From: an uncultured Oscillospiraceae bacterium
Lineage (GTDB): Bacteria > Bacillota > Clostridia > Oscillospirales > Oscillospiraceae
Length of the DNA: 6,221 nt
Direction of reading: 5' to 3'
Assembly: GCA_934569215.1 (NCBI GenBank)
Contig: CAKTKF010000077.1
Span: forward strand, 1-6,221
Position 1 is the stretch's first letter; each line of letters starts with the position of its first letter. The translations under genes and the position numbers were made by a program. This document shows, piece after piece, positions 1 through 5,824 of the stretch. The notes below the pieces were generated by a model that had not been told where the DNA came from, searched no databases, and saw only the letters and a program-made list of their open reading frames with translations.

Positions 1-875
1 GGCTGTGCCTGCGGACGGTGATACCGTCCCTGTTTCCCTTTTTTGTGCTGTCCATTCTGCTGACAAGCTCCCTGCTTGGCAGCTCTTTGATCGTTTTGCG
101 GCCATTGGGGCGGCTGTTCGGAATGCCGGAGGGAGCGGAATCCTTGCTGATCCCAGCGTTTCTGGGCGGGTACCCCGTGGGGGCGCAGAACGTCGCTGTT
201 GCTTTCCGCAATGGGCAGCTGACAAAACCGGAGGCGGAACGTCTGCTTTCTTTTTGCAGCAACGCGGGGCCTGCGTTCCTGTTCGGCATGGCGGCTTCCA
301 TGTTTCCCCGTCGCTGGATGGCCTGGGCGCTGTGGGGTATTCATATTGCGGGCGCGTTATTTGCGTCGCTGGTGATTCCGAAAAAGTCTACCGCCCCCGT
401 CAGACTGACAAAGACGAGTCCCCATTCCCCCACTTCCGCCCTGAACACCGCGATTCAGGTCATGGCAACGGTGTGCGGCTGGGTTGTGCTTTTCCGGGTT
501 CTGCTGGCATTTCTGAAACGGTGGATTTTCGGGATTCTCCCGGCGGCGGTACAGGTCGCAATTACGGGGATTCTAGAGCTTTCCAACGGCTGCTGTGAGC
601 TGCTAGCCGTGGCGGACGTCTCCGCCCGGTTCTGCATTTGCTCGGGGCTACTGGCCTTCGGCGGCCTGTGCGTCACCATGCAGACCGTGTCCGTCACGGC
701 AGAACTTTCCATGAAACCGTACTTTTTAGGAAAGCTGCTGCAAACGCTTTTCTCCCTCGCCCTGGCTGTGCTGATGGCCTACGGCGTCTGGCTTCCCTTC
801 GGGGCGCTGTCTATCGGGGCGCTGGCGATAAAGCTTCAAAAAAAGAGTAGCTTTTCTAAAGTAATTGGTGTATAA
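1..875 (+). CDS. ylbJ: Sporulation integral membrane protein YlbJ, 5'-truncated by window edge
   Basis: This is the C-terminal ~290 codons of a polytopic membrane protein (first whole codon at 3, stop TAA 873-875). YlbJ of B. subtilis is about 400 residues, so roughly a quarter is missing to the left. The GTG at 18 is internal: it has no ribosome-binding site and the frame stays open to the window edge. Visible family marks are a hydrophobic IPSLFPFF segment (nt 21-44), GGYPVGA (165-185) followed by a charged turn, SFCSNAGPAFLFG (249-287), and GILELSNGC (567-593). The paired hydrophobic blocks resemble the nucleoside-recognition/Gate domain that YlbJ belongs to. Several further membrane segments follow, the last near 738-830. 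In B. subtilis YlbJ is made in the mother cell under sigma-E and is needed for heat-resistant spores; its transported substrate, if any, is unknown. Family assignment is confident; the sporulation role here is by homology. Confidence 0.88.
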   Translation, partial: LCLRTVIPSLFPFFVLSILLTSSLLGSSLIVLRPLGRLFGMPEGAESLLIPAFLGGYPVGAQNVAVAFRNGQLTKPEAERLLSFCSNAGPAFLFGMAASMFPRRWMAWALWGIHIAGALFASLVIPKKSTAPVRLTKTSPHSPTSALNTAIQVMATVCGWVVLFRVLLAFLKRWIFGILPAAVQVAITGILELSNGCCELLAVADVSARFCICSGLLAFGGLCVTMQTVSVTAELSMKPYFLGKLLQTLFSLALAVLMAYGVWLPFGALSIGALAIKLQKKSSFSKVIGV

Positions 876-876
876 T
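871..876 (+). promoter_or_regulatory. Candidate -10 box (TATAAT) for the small Cys-rich gene
   Basis: A perfect TATAAT lies across the ylbJ stop codon (TAA 873-875), about 30 bases ahead of the ATG at 906. Transcription would begin near 883, leaving a short leader with the GGGAGG ribosome-binding site at 892-897. No good -35 hexamer is seen 16-18 bases upstream (the 17-base spacing gives TAGCTT). It is therefore either a weak or activator-dependent promoter, or a chance match in an AT-rich gap. Confidence 0.42.
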
Positions 877-905
877 ACAGGAATGAAGATTGGGAGGGTA
901 CCGTT

Positions 906-1115
906 ATGCTGTTTCGCAAGAAAATAGAACGCTCCTGCGCCTACTGCGCGAACGGCGCCCGTCTGGGCGGCGGGCAGATCCTGTGCGCCAAAAAGGGACT
1001 GAAAACGGTGGACGACCAGTGCCGCAAATTCAAGTACGATCCCTGCAAGCGCATCCCGGCCAAGCCCAAGGCTGTGGATTTTTCCAAATACGACAATGCG
1101 GACTTTTCTCTGTAG
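906..1115 (+). CDS. Small cysteine-rich conserved clostridial protein, function unknown
   Basis: A 69-residue basic protein that starts with ATG 8 bases after GGGAGG (892-897). It has no signal peptide or membrane segment. Cysteines sit at C11-x2-C14, C27, C39 and C47, and the core CRKFKYDPCKRIP (39-51) is the most recognisable stretch. From memory, short proteins with this pattern (an N-terminal CxYC pair, an ILC..KG segment, then a C-x-KFxYDPxxRxP segment) are common hypothetical proteins in Clostridia. The four cysteines 11/14/27/39 could bind one zinc ion, but that is inferred from spacing only. The C-terminal 18 residues are polar and probably disordered. It lies 30 bases after ylbJ and 34 bases before the amidohydrolase gene, so it may be read from ylbJ or from the TATAAT at 871. 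The gene is probably real: it has a good ribosome site, codon use like its neighbours, and a known sequence pattern. No function can be given. Confidence 0.82.
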   Translation: MLFRKKIERSCAYCANGARLGGGQILCAKKGLKTVDDQCRKFKYDPCKRIPAKPKAVDFSKYDNADFSL

Positions 1116-1149
1116 CGAGGCATACTAAAGATGAAAGGGGCTGATTTAT

Positions 1150-2355
1150 ATGACGAAGGAACAAATTTTACGCGAAGCCAAAGCGCTTCAGGAGGAAATC
1201 AAATCCCATCGTCTGTGGCTTCACACCCACGCGGAAACCGGATTTGACCTGACGGAAACGAAGCCTTATGTAAAATCCGCGCTTATGAATATGGGATACA
1301 CCGTTCAGGAATGCGGAAGAGCCGGGCTTGTCACCACCGTCGGCAAACCCGGCGGGAAGGTTCTGCTGCTTCGGGCGGATATGGACGCCCTGCCCATTGC
1401 CGAGGAGGCCGACGTGGAGTTCGCCTGCCAGAACGGACGGATGCACGCCTGCGGCCACGATATGCACACCGCAATGCTGCTGGGCGCGGCGAAAATCCTG
1501 AAAGCCCACGAGTCGGAGCTGGACGGGATGGTCAAGCTCATGTTCCAGCCTGCGGAGGAAGTTTTCGAGGGCAGCAAGGACATGATTGCCTCCGGCGTGC
1601 TGGAAAATCCCAGACCCGACGCAGCCCTGATGATTCATGTAGCGGCGGGAATGCCGCTCCCGGCGGGAACGGTGGTGGTCTCCGCCCCCGGTGTCAGCGC
1701 CCCAGCGGCGGACTATTTCACCATCCGGGTGCATGGCAAGGGCTGTCACGGCTCCGCGCCCCAGAACGGCATCGACCCCCTGACGGCGGCGGCGCACATC
1801 CTCATCGCTCTCCAGGAGATACACGCACGGGAGCTGTCCGCTTCCGACGAGGCAGTCCTGACCATCGGCACTTTCCACGCTGGAGAAGCCGGGAACGTCA
1901 TCCCCGACACGGCGACCATGGGCGGCACCATCCGCACCTACGACGAAAAGACCCGTGCTTATCTGAAAGAGCGCATAACCGCCATTGCGAAAAACGTCGC
2001 AGAAGCCTTCCGTGCCGGCGCCGATGTCAGCTTCGGCAGCGGTTGCCCCACCCTTGTCAACGACAAGGGGCTTTCGGAAACGGTCACGGGGTATCTCAAA
2101 GACCTTCTGGGCGCAAACCGCGCGTTCACCACAGCGGAACTCAGCGGCGGGAAGCCTGCCCGGGGCGGCGGCTCGGAGGATTTTGCCTACGTCAGTCATG
2201 AGGTTCCGTCCCTGATGCTGGCGCTGGCGGCGGGCGAGCCGTCCAAGGGCTACCCTTATCCCCAGCACCACCCGAAGGTGAAATTCGACGAGAGCGTTCT
2301 TTCCACAGGCGCAGCTGTGTTTGCGGACTGCGCTCTGCGGTATCTGTCAGAATGA
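1150..2355 (+). CDS. M20 family metallo-amidohydrolase (N-acyl amino acid / hippurate hydrolase type)
   Basis: A 401-residue protein, typical of M20D dinuclear metal hydrolases that cleave acyl-amino acid or aminoacyl amide bonds. The ATG follows GAAAGGGG (1133-1140) by 9 bases. Family marks in order: HTHAETGF (25-32, the usual HxxPE with Ala for Pro), LLLRADMDALPI (72-83), HACGHDMHT (99-107), QPAEE (133-137), MIHV (161-164), a lid/dimerisation segment starting near HGKGCHGSAP, GEAGNVIPDTATMGGTIR in the middle, SEDFAY, and HHPKVKFDE (373-381). Predicted metal ligands are C101, H103, E137, H163 and H373 (or H374); E136 would be the general base. All are present, so the enzyme should be active. 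No signal peptide is seen, so it is cytoplasmic. Exact substrate cannot be read from sequence; database names such as amidohydrolase, hippurate hydrolase or IAA-amino acid hydrolase all fit. It ends 15 bases before the next gene, whose ribosome site starts 2 bases after this stop, which implies co-transcription. Confidence 0.93.
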   Translation: MTKEQILREAKALQEEIKSHRLWLHTHAETGFDLTETKPYVKSALMNMGYTVQECGRAGLVTTVGKPGGKVLLLRADMDALPIAEEADVEFACQNGRMHACGHDMHTAMLLGAAKILKAHESELDGMVKLMFQPAEEVFEGSKDMIASGVLENPRPDAALMIHVAAGMPLPAGTVVVSAPGVSAPAADYFTIRVHGKGCHGSAPQNGIDPLTAAAHILIALQEIHARELSASDEAVLTIGTFHAGEAGNVIPDTATMGGTIRTYDEKTRAYLKERITAIAKNVAEAFRAGADVSFGSGCPTLVNDKGLSETVTGYLKDLLGANRAFTTAELSGGKPARGGGSEDFAYVSHEVPSLMLALAAGEPSKGYPYPQHHPKVKFDESVLSTGAAVFADCALRYLSE

Positions 2356-2357
2356 TT

Positions 2358-2363
2358 GGAGGA
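2358..2363 (+). promoter_or_regulatory. Ribosome-binding site GGAGGA that sets the zinc-ribbon gene start
   Basis: GGAGGA lies 7 bases ahead of ATG 2371 and immediately after the amidohydrolase stop (TGA 2353-2355). The alternative in-frame TTG at 2356 would place this site inside the coding region and would have no ribosome site of its own, so ATG 2371 is preferred. Confidence 0.8.
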
Positions 2364-2370
2364 GAAAACC

Positions 2371-3459
2371 ATGGAGGAACAAACCCGTGTCTTGGAGTAC
2401 AAATGCCCATGCTGCAACGGCGGTCTGCACTTTGGGTCGGACGCCCAAAAGCTGACCTGCGAATACTGCGGCAACACCTTTGACCTTGACACCGTCCGGG
2501 CGTTCAACGAAAGCCAGAAGCCCCAGGGCGACGAGGAATTTCAGTGGGAGCCGGAACAGACGGAGTCATTCAGCGAGGACGAGGAAAGCACCCTGCGTGT
2601 CTTCCAGTGTCCCTCCTGCGGCGGAGAAATTCTCTGCGACGAGAACACGGCGGCTTCCTTCTGTCCCTACTGCGAGAATCCCACCATCATGCCCGCCCGT
2701 CTCAGCGGCGACCTGAAGCCCGACGGCGTCGTCCCCTTCCAGAAAAACAAGGAGGACGCCAAGGCGGCCTTCATCCGCCTGTGCAAGGGCAAGCCTCTTC
2801 TTCCCAAAGGCTTTACCTCGGAACAGCGGCTGGAAAAGATCACCGGAATGTACGTCCCCTTCTGGCTGTATGACTGCGCCGCGGATTTCAGCGGCAGCTA
2901 CAAGGCCACACGGGTACATACCTGGTCGGATTCCAAGTATGAATACACCAAAACCGACCATTTCCTGCTGAAACGGGATGCGGCAGCGAATTTTGTGGGC
3001 ATTCCCATGGATGGCTCTACCAAAATGGAGGACGACTTTATGGAGTCCATCGAGCCGTTTGACTACAAGCAGCTCACATCCTTCGATATGGCGTATCTCA
3101 CCGGGTATCTTGCCGACAAGTACGACGTTCCCTCGGAAAACGGTGAGCAGCGGGTTCGTCAGCGGGTGGACGCCGCCATGGACGACCGGCTGCAAAGCAC
3201 CTTTACCGGCTATTCCTCGGTGGTTCCCACCTCCCGGCAGCTGAACATCAAGCACAACAAAGCGCGCTACGTATTCTTCCCCGTGTGGATTCTGAACACG
3301 AAGTATAAGGACAAAATCTACACCTTCGCCATGAACGGCCAGACCGGCAAAATGACCGGCGCGTTCCCCATCTGCCCCAAGAAGACCGCCGCATGGTTCG
3401 CCGGAATCACCGCCGGTGTCGCGCTGCTCGCGTCGCTGGTGCAGCTTCTGATGCTTTAA
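2371..3459 (+). CDS. YdjG-like protein: two N-terminal zinc ribbons, C-terminal membrane anchor
   Basis: A 362-residue protein, counted from ATG 2371. Zinc ribbon 1 uses C12/C15 and C30/C33 (CPCC...CEYC); ribbon 2 uses C80/C83 and C98/C101 (CPSC...CPYC). Between them is an acidic, probably disordered linker (about 47-74). The middle region carries a VVPF...KGFTSE...GMYVPFWLYD pattern that recurs in clostridial TFIIB-type zinc-ribbon proteins. The only clear membrane segment is at the very C terminus (from AAWFAGITAGVALLASL to the end), so the protein is probably tail-anchored with its ribbons in the cytoplasm. It is followed after 13 bases by a TPM gene and then an SPFH gene, the order of B. 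subtilis ydjG-ydjH-ydjI, where the products help recruit PspA to the membrane. Such proteins are sometimes mislabelled as primosomal or RNA polymerase subunits because of the ribbons; nothing here supports DNA replication. Family call is good; the stress role is inferred from context. Confidence 0.85.
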   Translation: MEEQTRVLEYKCPCCNGGLHFGSDAQKLTCEYCGNTFDLDTVRAFNESQKPQGDEEFQWEPEQTESFSEDEESTLRVFQCPSCGGEILCDENTAASFCPYCENPTIMPARLSGDLKPDGVVPFQKNKEDAKAAFIRLCKGKPLLPKGFTSEQRLEKITGMYVPFWLYDCAADFSGSYKATRVHTWSDSKYEYTKTDHFLLKRDAAANFVGIPMDGSTKMEDDFMESIEPFDYKQLTSFDMAYLTGYLADKYDVPSENGEQRVRQRVDAAMDDRLQSTFTGYSSVVPTSRQLNIKHNKARYVFFPVWILNTKYKDKIYTFAMNGQTGKMTGAFPICPKKTAAWFAGITAGVALLASLVQLLML

Positions 3460-3472
3460 GGAGGGAGACAGT

Positions 3473-4303
3473 ATGAAACACAAAGTGATTTGCCTGATTC
3501 TGTGCCTGCTGCTTTTCCCCTCTCTGTTCCTGAGCGCCGGCGCGGAGCAGCAATATGTCATTGACAACGCCGATCTCATGTCTTCCTCGGAAGAAGCGGC
3601 ACTGGACGAAAAGGCGCAGGCGCTTCGCCAGGAATACGGGATGGACGTGGTCATCCTGACGTTGGACAGCCTGGACGGAAAACGCCCCCAGGAGTACGCC
3701 GACGATTACTACGATTACAACGGCTATGCAGACAACGGCGTTCTGTTCCTTCTGTCCATGGAGGAACGGGACTGGTACATTTCCACCAAGGGAAACGCCA
3801 TCTATGCCCTGACGGACTATGGCATCCAGCAGGTTGGCGAAACCGCCCTTCCGTACCTGAAAAACGGCGATTATTATGGCGCTTTCGACGCATTCCTGGA
3901 CGCTCTGCCCACCTATTTTTCCGCCTACAATGATGGTACACCCATCGACGGTACCGTACCCACCTCCGGCGATTACTACCACGGCGATCAGGAAGAGGTG
4001 GTCTATTATGAGCAGCCCCGGCACGTAAATGTCTGGATTTCCATTGTGATCGGCGCGGTCATCGGCGGGATCACCGTCCTCATCATGCGCGCCTGCATGA
4101 ATACCAAGCGCCCCCAGCGCAGCGCGGGCAGCTACCTGAACGACAGCTCCTATCACCTGCGCACCAATCGGGATCTGTTCCTGTACAGCAACGTCACCAA
4201 AACCCGCATCCAGCAGGAAAGCAGCAGCTCCGGCGGTGGCGGCAGTTCCGTCCACACGTCCTCCAGCGGCAGCAGCCACGGTGGCGGCGGCGGAAAGTTT
4301 TGA
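3473..4303 (+). CDS. YdjH-like TPM-domain membrane protein with Gly-Ser tail
   Basis: A 276-residue protein; the ATG is 7 bases after a strong AAGGAGGG site (3458-3465) that begins inside the previous stop codon. Residues 1-24 look like a signal peptide (MKHK, a Leu-rich core, cleavage likely after SAGA). The TPM domain spans about 28-150, with YVIDNADLMSSSEE (28-41), DNGVLFLLS (87-95) and ERDWYISTKG (98-107) matching the fold's usual conserved strands. An acidic, Tyr-rich linker follows (151-184), then one membrane span (VWISIVIGAVIGGITVLIM, 187-205), a basic segment, and a tail of Ser and Gly (about 250-276) ending GGGGGKF. The topology should be TPM outside and tail inside. TPM domains have been described as phosphatase or chaperone/assembly modules in thylakoid and bacterial proteins; which applies here is unknown. 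Its position between YdjG-like and SPFH genes supports a shared membrane complex. The Gly-rich ending is common among TPM proteins. Confidence 0.88.
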   Translation: MKHKVICLILCLLLFPSLFLSAGAEQQYVIDNADLMSSSEEAALDEKAQALRQEYGMDVVILTLDSLDGKRPQEYADDYYDYNGYADNGVLFLLSMEERDWYISTKGNAIYALTDYGIQQVGETALPYLKNGDYYGAFDAFLDALPTYFSAYNDGTPIDGTVPTSGDYYHGDQEEVVYYEQPRHVNVWISIVIGAVIGGITVLIMRACMNTKRPQRSAGSYLNDSSYHLRTNRDLFLYSNVTKTRIQQESSSSGGGGSSVHTSSSGSSHGGGGGKF

Positions 4304-4337
4304 TATCAAAAAATTTTTTACATAAGGAGAAAGCATT

Positions 4338-5657
4338 ATGGGTCTGATCAAAGCAGCATTGGGATCGGCAGGCGGCGTCCTTGCCGATCAGTGGAAAGAG
4401 TATTTCTACTGTGACAGCATGGCGGCCAACGTTCTGGTCACCAAGGGCAAAAAGCGCACCTCCTCCCGCAGCAGCAACACCAAGGGCTCTGACAACATCA
4501 TTTCCAACGGCTCTGTCATCGCCGTCAACGAGGGGCAGTGCATGATGATCGTGGAGCAGGGCAAGATTGTGGAGTTCGCCGCCGAGGCCGGCGAATACAC
4601 CTGGAATTCCTCCAGCGAACCCACCATTTTCCAGGGCGGTCTGGAAGGTCTGGAAAGCAGCTGGGAAACCCTCAAGCGCCGCTTCGCCTTCGGCGGAGAT
4701 ACCGCCAAGGATCAGCGGGTGTACTTCTTCAACCTGAAGGAGCTGGTTGGCAACAAGTACGGCACCCCCGCCCCCATCCCCTTCCGGGTCGTGGACAACA
4801 ACATCGGCCTCGACATGGACGTTTCCATCCGCTGCAACGGTGAGTATTCCTACAAGATCGCCGACCCCATGCTGTTCTACAAGAACGTATGCGGCAACGT
4901 ATCTCAGGACTACACCCGCGACCAGCTGGACAGCCAGCTGAAATCCGAGTTTCTCACTGCCTTGCAGCCCGCGTTTGCCCGAATCTCCGCCCAGGGCATC
5001 CGGTATTCCGCCCTGCCCGGCCACACCATGGAGCTGGCCCAGGCCATGAACGAGGTTCTGTCCGGCAAGTGGGGCGCGACAAGGGGTCTGGCCATCGTCG
5101 CCGTGGGCGTCAACTCCGTGACCGCCTCCGCCGAGGACGAGGCCACCATCAAGGAGCTGCAAAAGTCTGCCGTTTTCCGCAACACCAACATGGCAGCGGC
5201 GCACATGGTGCAGGCACAGGCCGAAGCGATGAAGACCGCCGCCGGGAACAAAAACGGCGCCATGATGGGCTTCATGGGCATGAACATGGCGCAGTCCGCC
5301 GGCGGCTTCAACGCCAACTCGCTGTTCCAGATGGGTCAGCAGCCGTCCGCCGCACCCGCTCCTGCCGCACCCGCTGCACCCGCGGCCGGTGCAAACACCT
5401 GGAAGTGTTCCTGCGGCGCGGTGAATACGGGCAAATTCTGCGTGGAGTGCGGCGCTTCCAAGCCCGCCGACGGCTGGGTCTGCTCCTGCGGCGCGGTCAA
5501 CAAGGGCAAGTTCTGCTCCGAATGCGGTGCGAAGAAGCCCGCTTCCGAGCCGCTGTACCGCTGCGACAAGTGCGGCTGGGAGCCGGAAGATCCCCGGCAT
5601 CCGCCCAAATTCTGCCCTGAGTGCGGCGACAAGTTCGACGACGAGGACATTCGGTAA
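4338..5657 (+). CDS. YdjI-like SPFH domain protein with three C-terminal zinc ribbons
   Basis: A 439-residue protein; the ATG is 8 bases after AAGGAG (4324-4329). The N-terminal segment MGLIKAALGSAGGVLADQW may lie on the membrane as an amphipathic helix; no full span is seen. The SPFH core covers roughly 55-290, with conserved patches such as SNGSVIAVNEGQCMMIVEQG (56-75), PIPFRVVDNNIGLDMDVSIR and GIRYSALPGHTMEL. It is followed by a Met/Ala-rich stretch, an Ala-Pro linker (336-352) and three ribbons: C357/C359/C368/C371, C382/C384/C393/C396 and C409/C412/C426/C429. Ribbons 1 and 2 are a tandem duplication. SPFH proteins form oligomeric scaffolds on membranes; in B. subtilis YdjI works with YdjG and YdjH to bring PspA to the membrane. 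Older annotations call this family a virion core protein, which is a naming artefact. It is the last gene of the probable operon; no clear terminator follows. Domain assignment is firm and the functional link is by homology. Confidence 0.92.
   Translation: MGLIKAALGSAGGVLADQWKEYFYCDSMAANVLVTKGKKRTSSRSSNTKGSDNIISNGSVIAVNEGQCMMIVEQGKIVEFAAEAGEYTWNSSSEPTIFQGGLEGLESSWETLKRRFAFGGDTAKDQRVYFFNLKELVGNKYGTPAPIPFRVVDNNIGLDMDVSIRCNGEYSYKIADPMLFYKNVCGNVSQDYTRDQLDSQLKSEFLTALQPAFARISAQGIRYSALPGHTMELAQAMNEVLSGKWGATRGLAIVAVGVNSVTASAEDEATIKELQKSAVFRNTNMAAAHMVQAQAEAMKTAAGNKNGAMMGFMGMNMAQSAGGFNANSLFQMGQQPSAAPAPAAPAAPAAGANTWKCSCGAVNTGKFCVECGASKPADGWVCSCGAVNKGKFCSECGAKKPASEPLYRCDKCGWEPEDPRHPPKFCPECGDKFDDEDIR
5400..5549 (+). 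repeat. Two tandem 75-base repeats encoding zinc ribbons 1 and 2 of the SPFH protein
   Basis: Codons 355-379 and 380-404 form two adjacent 25-residue units, both starting with Trp and sharing CSCGAVN-x-GKFC-x-EC. By my count 19 of 25 residues are identical between units. Third-position differences are common, so this is an old in-frame duplication and not a recent one. The third ribbon (from about 407) is of the classical CxxC type and is not a copy of them. Confidence 0.85.
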
Positions 5658-5711
5658 TCCATTTTTCAGCGCAGGACGCGCAACCAAAATATGAAATAAT
5701 GAGGTAATTTT

Positions 5712-5740
5712 TTGTTTAATAATCATCAAATGGATATTGT
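5712..5740 (+). promoter_or_regulatory. Candidate promoter for the RNHCP gene (TTGTTT - 17 bp - TATTGT)
   Basis: In the AT-rich gap, TTGTTT (5712-5717) and TATTGT (5735-5740) are spaced by 17 bases, matching the housekeeping consensus at 3 of 6 and 4 of 6 positions. Transcription from it would start near 5747, just before the GGAGGTT element, so the leader would consist almost wholly of the two competing hairpins. The match is moderate and AT-rich sequence gives chance matches. Confidence 0.4.
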
Positions 5741-5749
5741 GATCTGACC

Positions 5750-5783
5750 GGGAGGTTGGCACTCACAATTCCGCGAACCTCCT
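5750..5783 (+). promoter_or_regulatory. Alternative leader hairpin that would free the RNHCP ribosome site
   Basis: GGAGGTT (5751-5757) is the exact complement of AACCTCC (5776-5782). The stem can be extended by a G-U pair outside (5750/5783) and, after one G-G mismatch, by two G-C pairs inside (5759-5760 with 5773-5774), leaving a 12-base loop. It uses the same CCTCC strand that the downstream hairpin needs, so only one of the two can form at a time. It has no T-run after it and so is not a factor-independent terminator. Confidence 0.6.
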
Positions 5784-5814
5784 AAAAGAATTATTAACAA
5801 TTACTTTTAGGAGG
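5778..5814 (+). promoter_or_regulatory. Ribosome-site-sequestering hairpin upstream of the RNHCP gene
   Basis: CCTCCTAAAAG (5778-5788) and CTTTTAGGAGG (5804-5814) are perfect 11-base complements. Beyond a single bulged A (5803), the inner AATT (5789-5792) can also pair with AATT (5799-5802), leaving a 6-base loop. The right arm contains the Shine-Dalgarno site AGGAGG (5809-5814) of the gene starting at 5825, so the folded form should block ribosome binding. At DNA level the same arms could instead be a protein-binding inverted repeat. The pairing is seen directly; the regulatory role is inferred. Confidence 0.65.
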
Positions 5815-5824
5815 AATTCCCAAA

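Noticed and set aside
18..20. GTG at 18 as the start of the first gene.
   Set aside because: The frame is open to the window edge, there is no ribosome site, and the protein would lack the N-terminal part of YlbJ.
2356..2370. TTG at 2356 as the start of the zinc-ribbon gene.
   Set aside because: It would make the GGAGGA site part of the coding region; ATG 2371 has that site at ideal spacing.
3932..3960. Small inverted repeats GATGG-CCATC and GGTACCGTACC inside the TPM gene.
   Set aside because: They are short, lie within coding sequence of the acidic linker region, and are not tied to any start, stop or ribosome site.
4308..4319. A6T6 palindrome between the TPM and SPFH genes as a terminator.
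   Set aside because: There is no GC-rich stem in front of the T-run; it is a short AT-rich gap with the next gene's ribosome site directly after it.
5669..5681. GCGC-AGGAC-GCGC as a terminator after the SPFH gene.
   Set aside because: The stem is only 4 base pairs and the nearest T-run is about 25 bases downstream, so it does not meet the form of an intrinsic terminator.
5730..5747. Five-codon reading frame (ATG ... TGA) as a leader peptide.
   Set aside because: It has no ribosome-binding site and overlaps the candidate -10 box, so it would lie mostly upstream of the predicted transcript.
4194..5762. Long open frame on the minus strand opposite the SPFH gene (and similar ones opposite 1168-2271, 2566-3654 and 3407-4351).
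   Set aside because: They are products of GC-rich codon structure on the + strand: low-complexity Gly/Val/Ala-rich translations, no family motif, and each sits opposite a gene with clear family motifs.
5751..5775. T-box-like wording (GGTTGGCAC ... CCGCG) in the RNHCP leader.
   Set aside because: The conserved T-box core is a continuous AGGGTGGNACCGCG; here about eight extra bases interrupt it. There is also no room for a specifier stem and no aminoacyl-tRNA or amino acid gene downstream.
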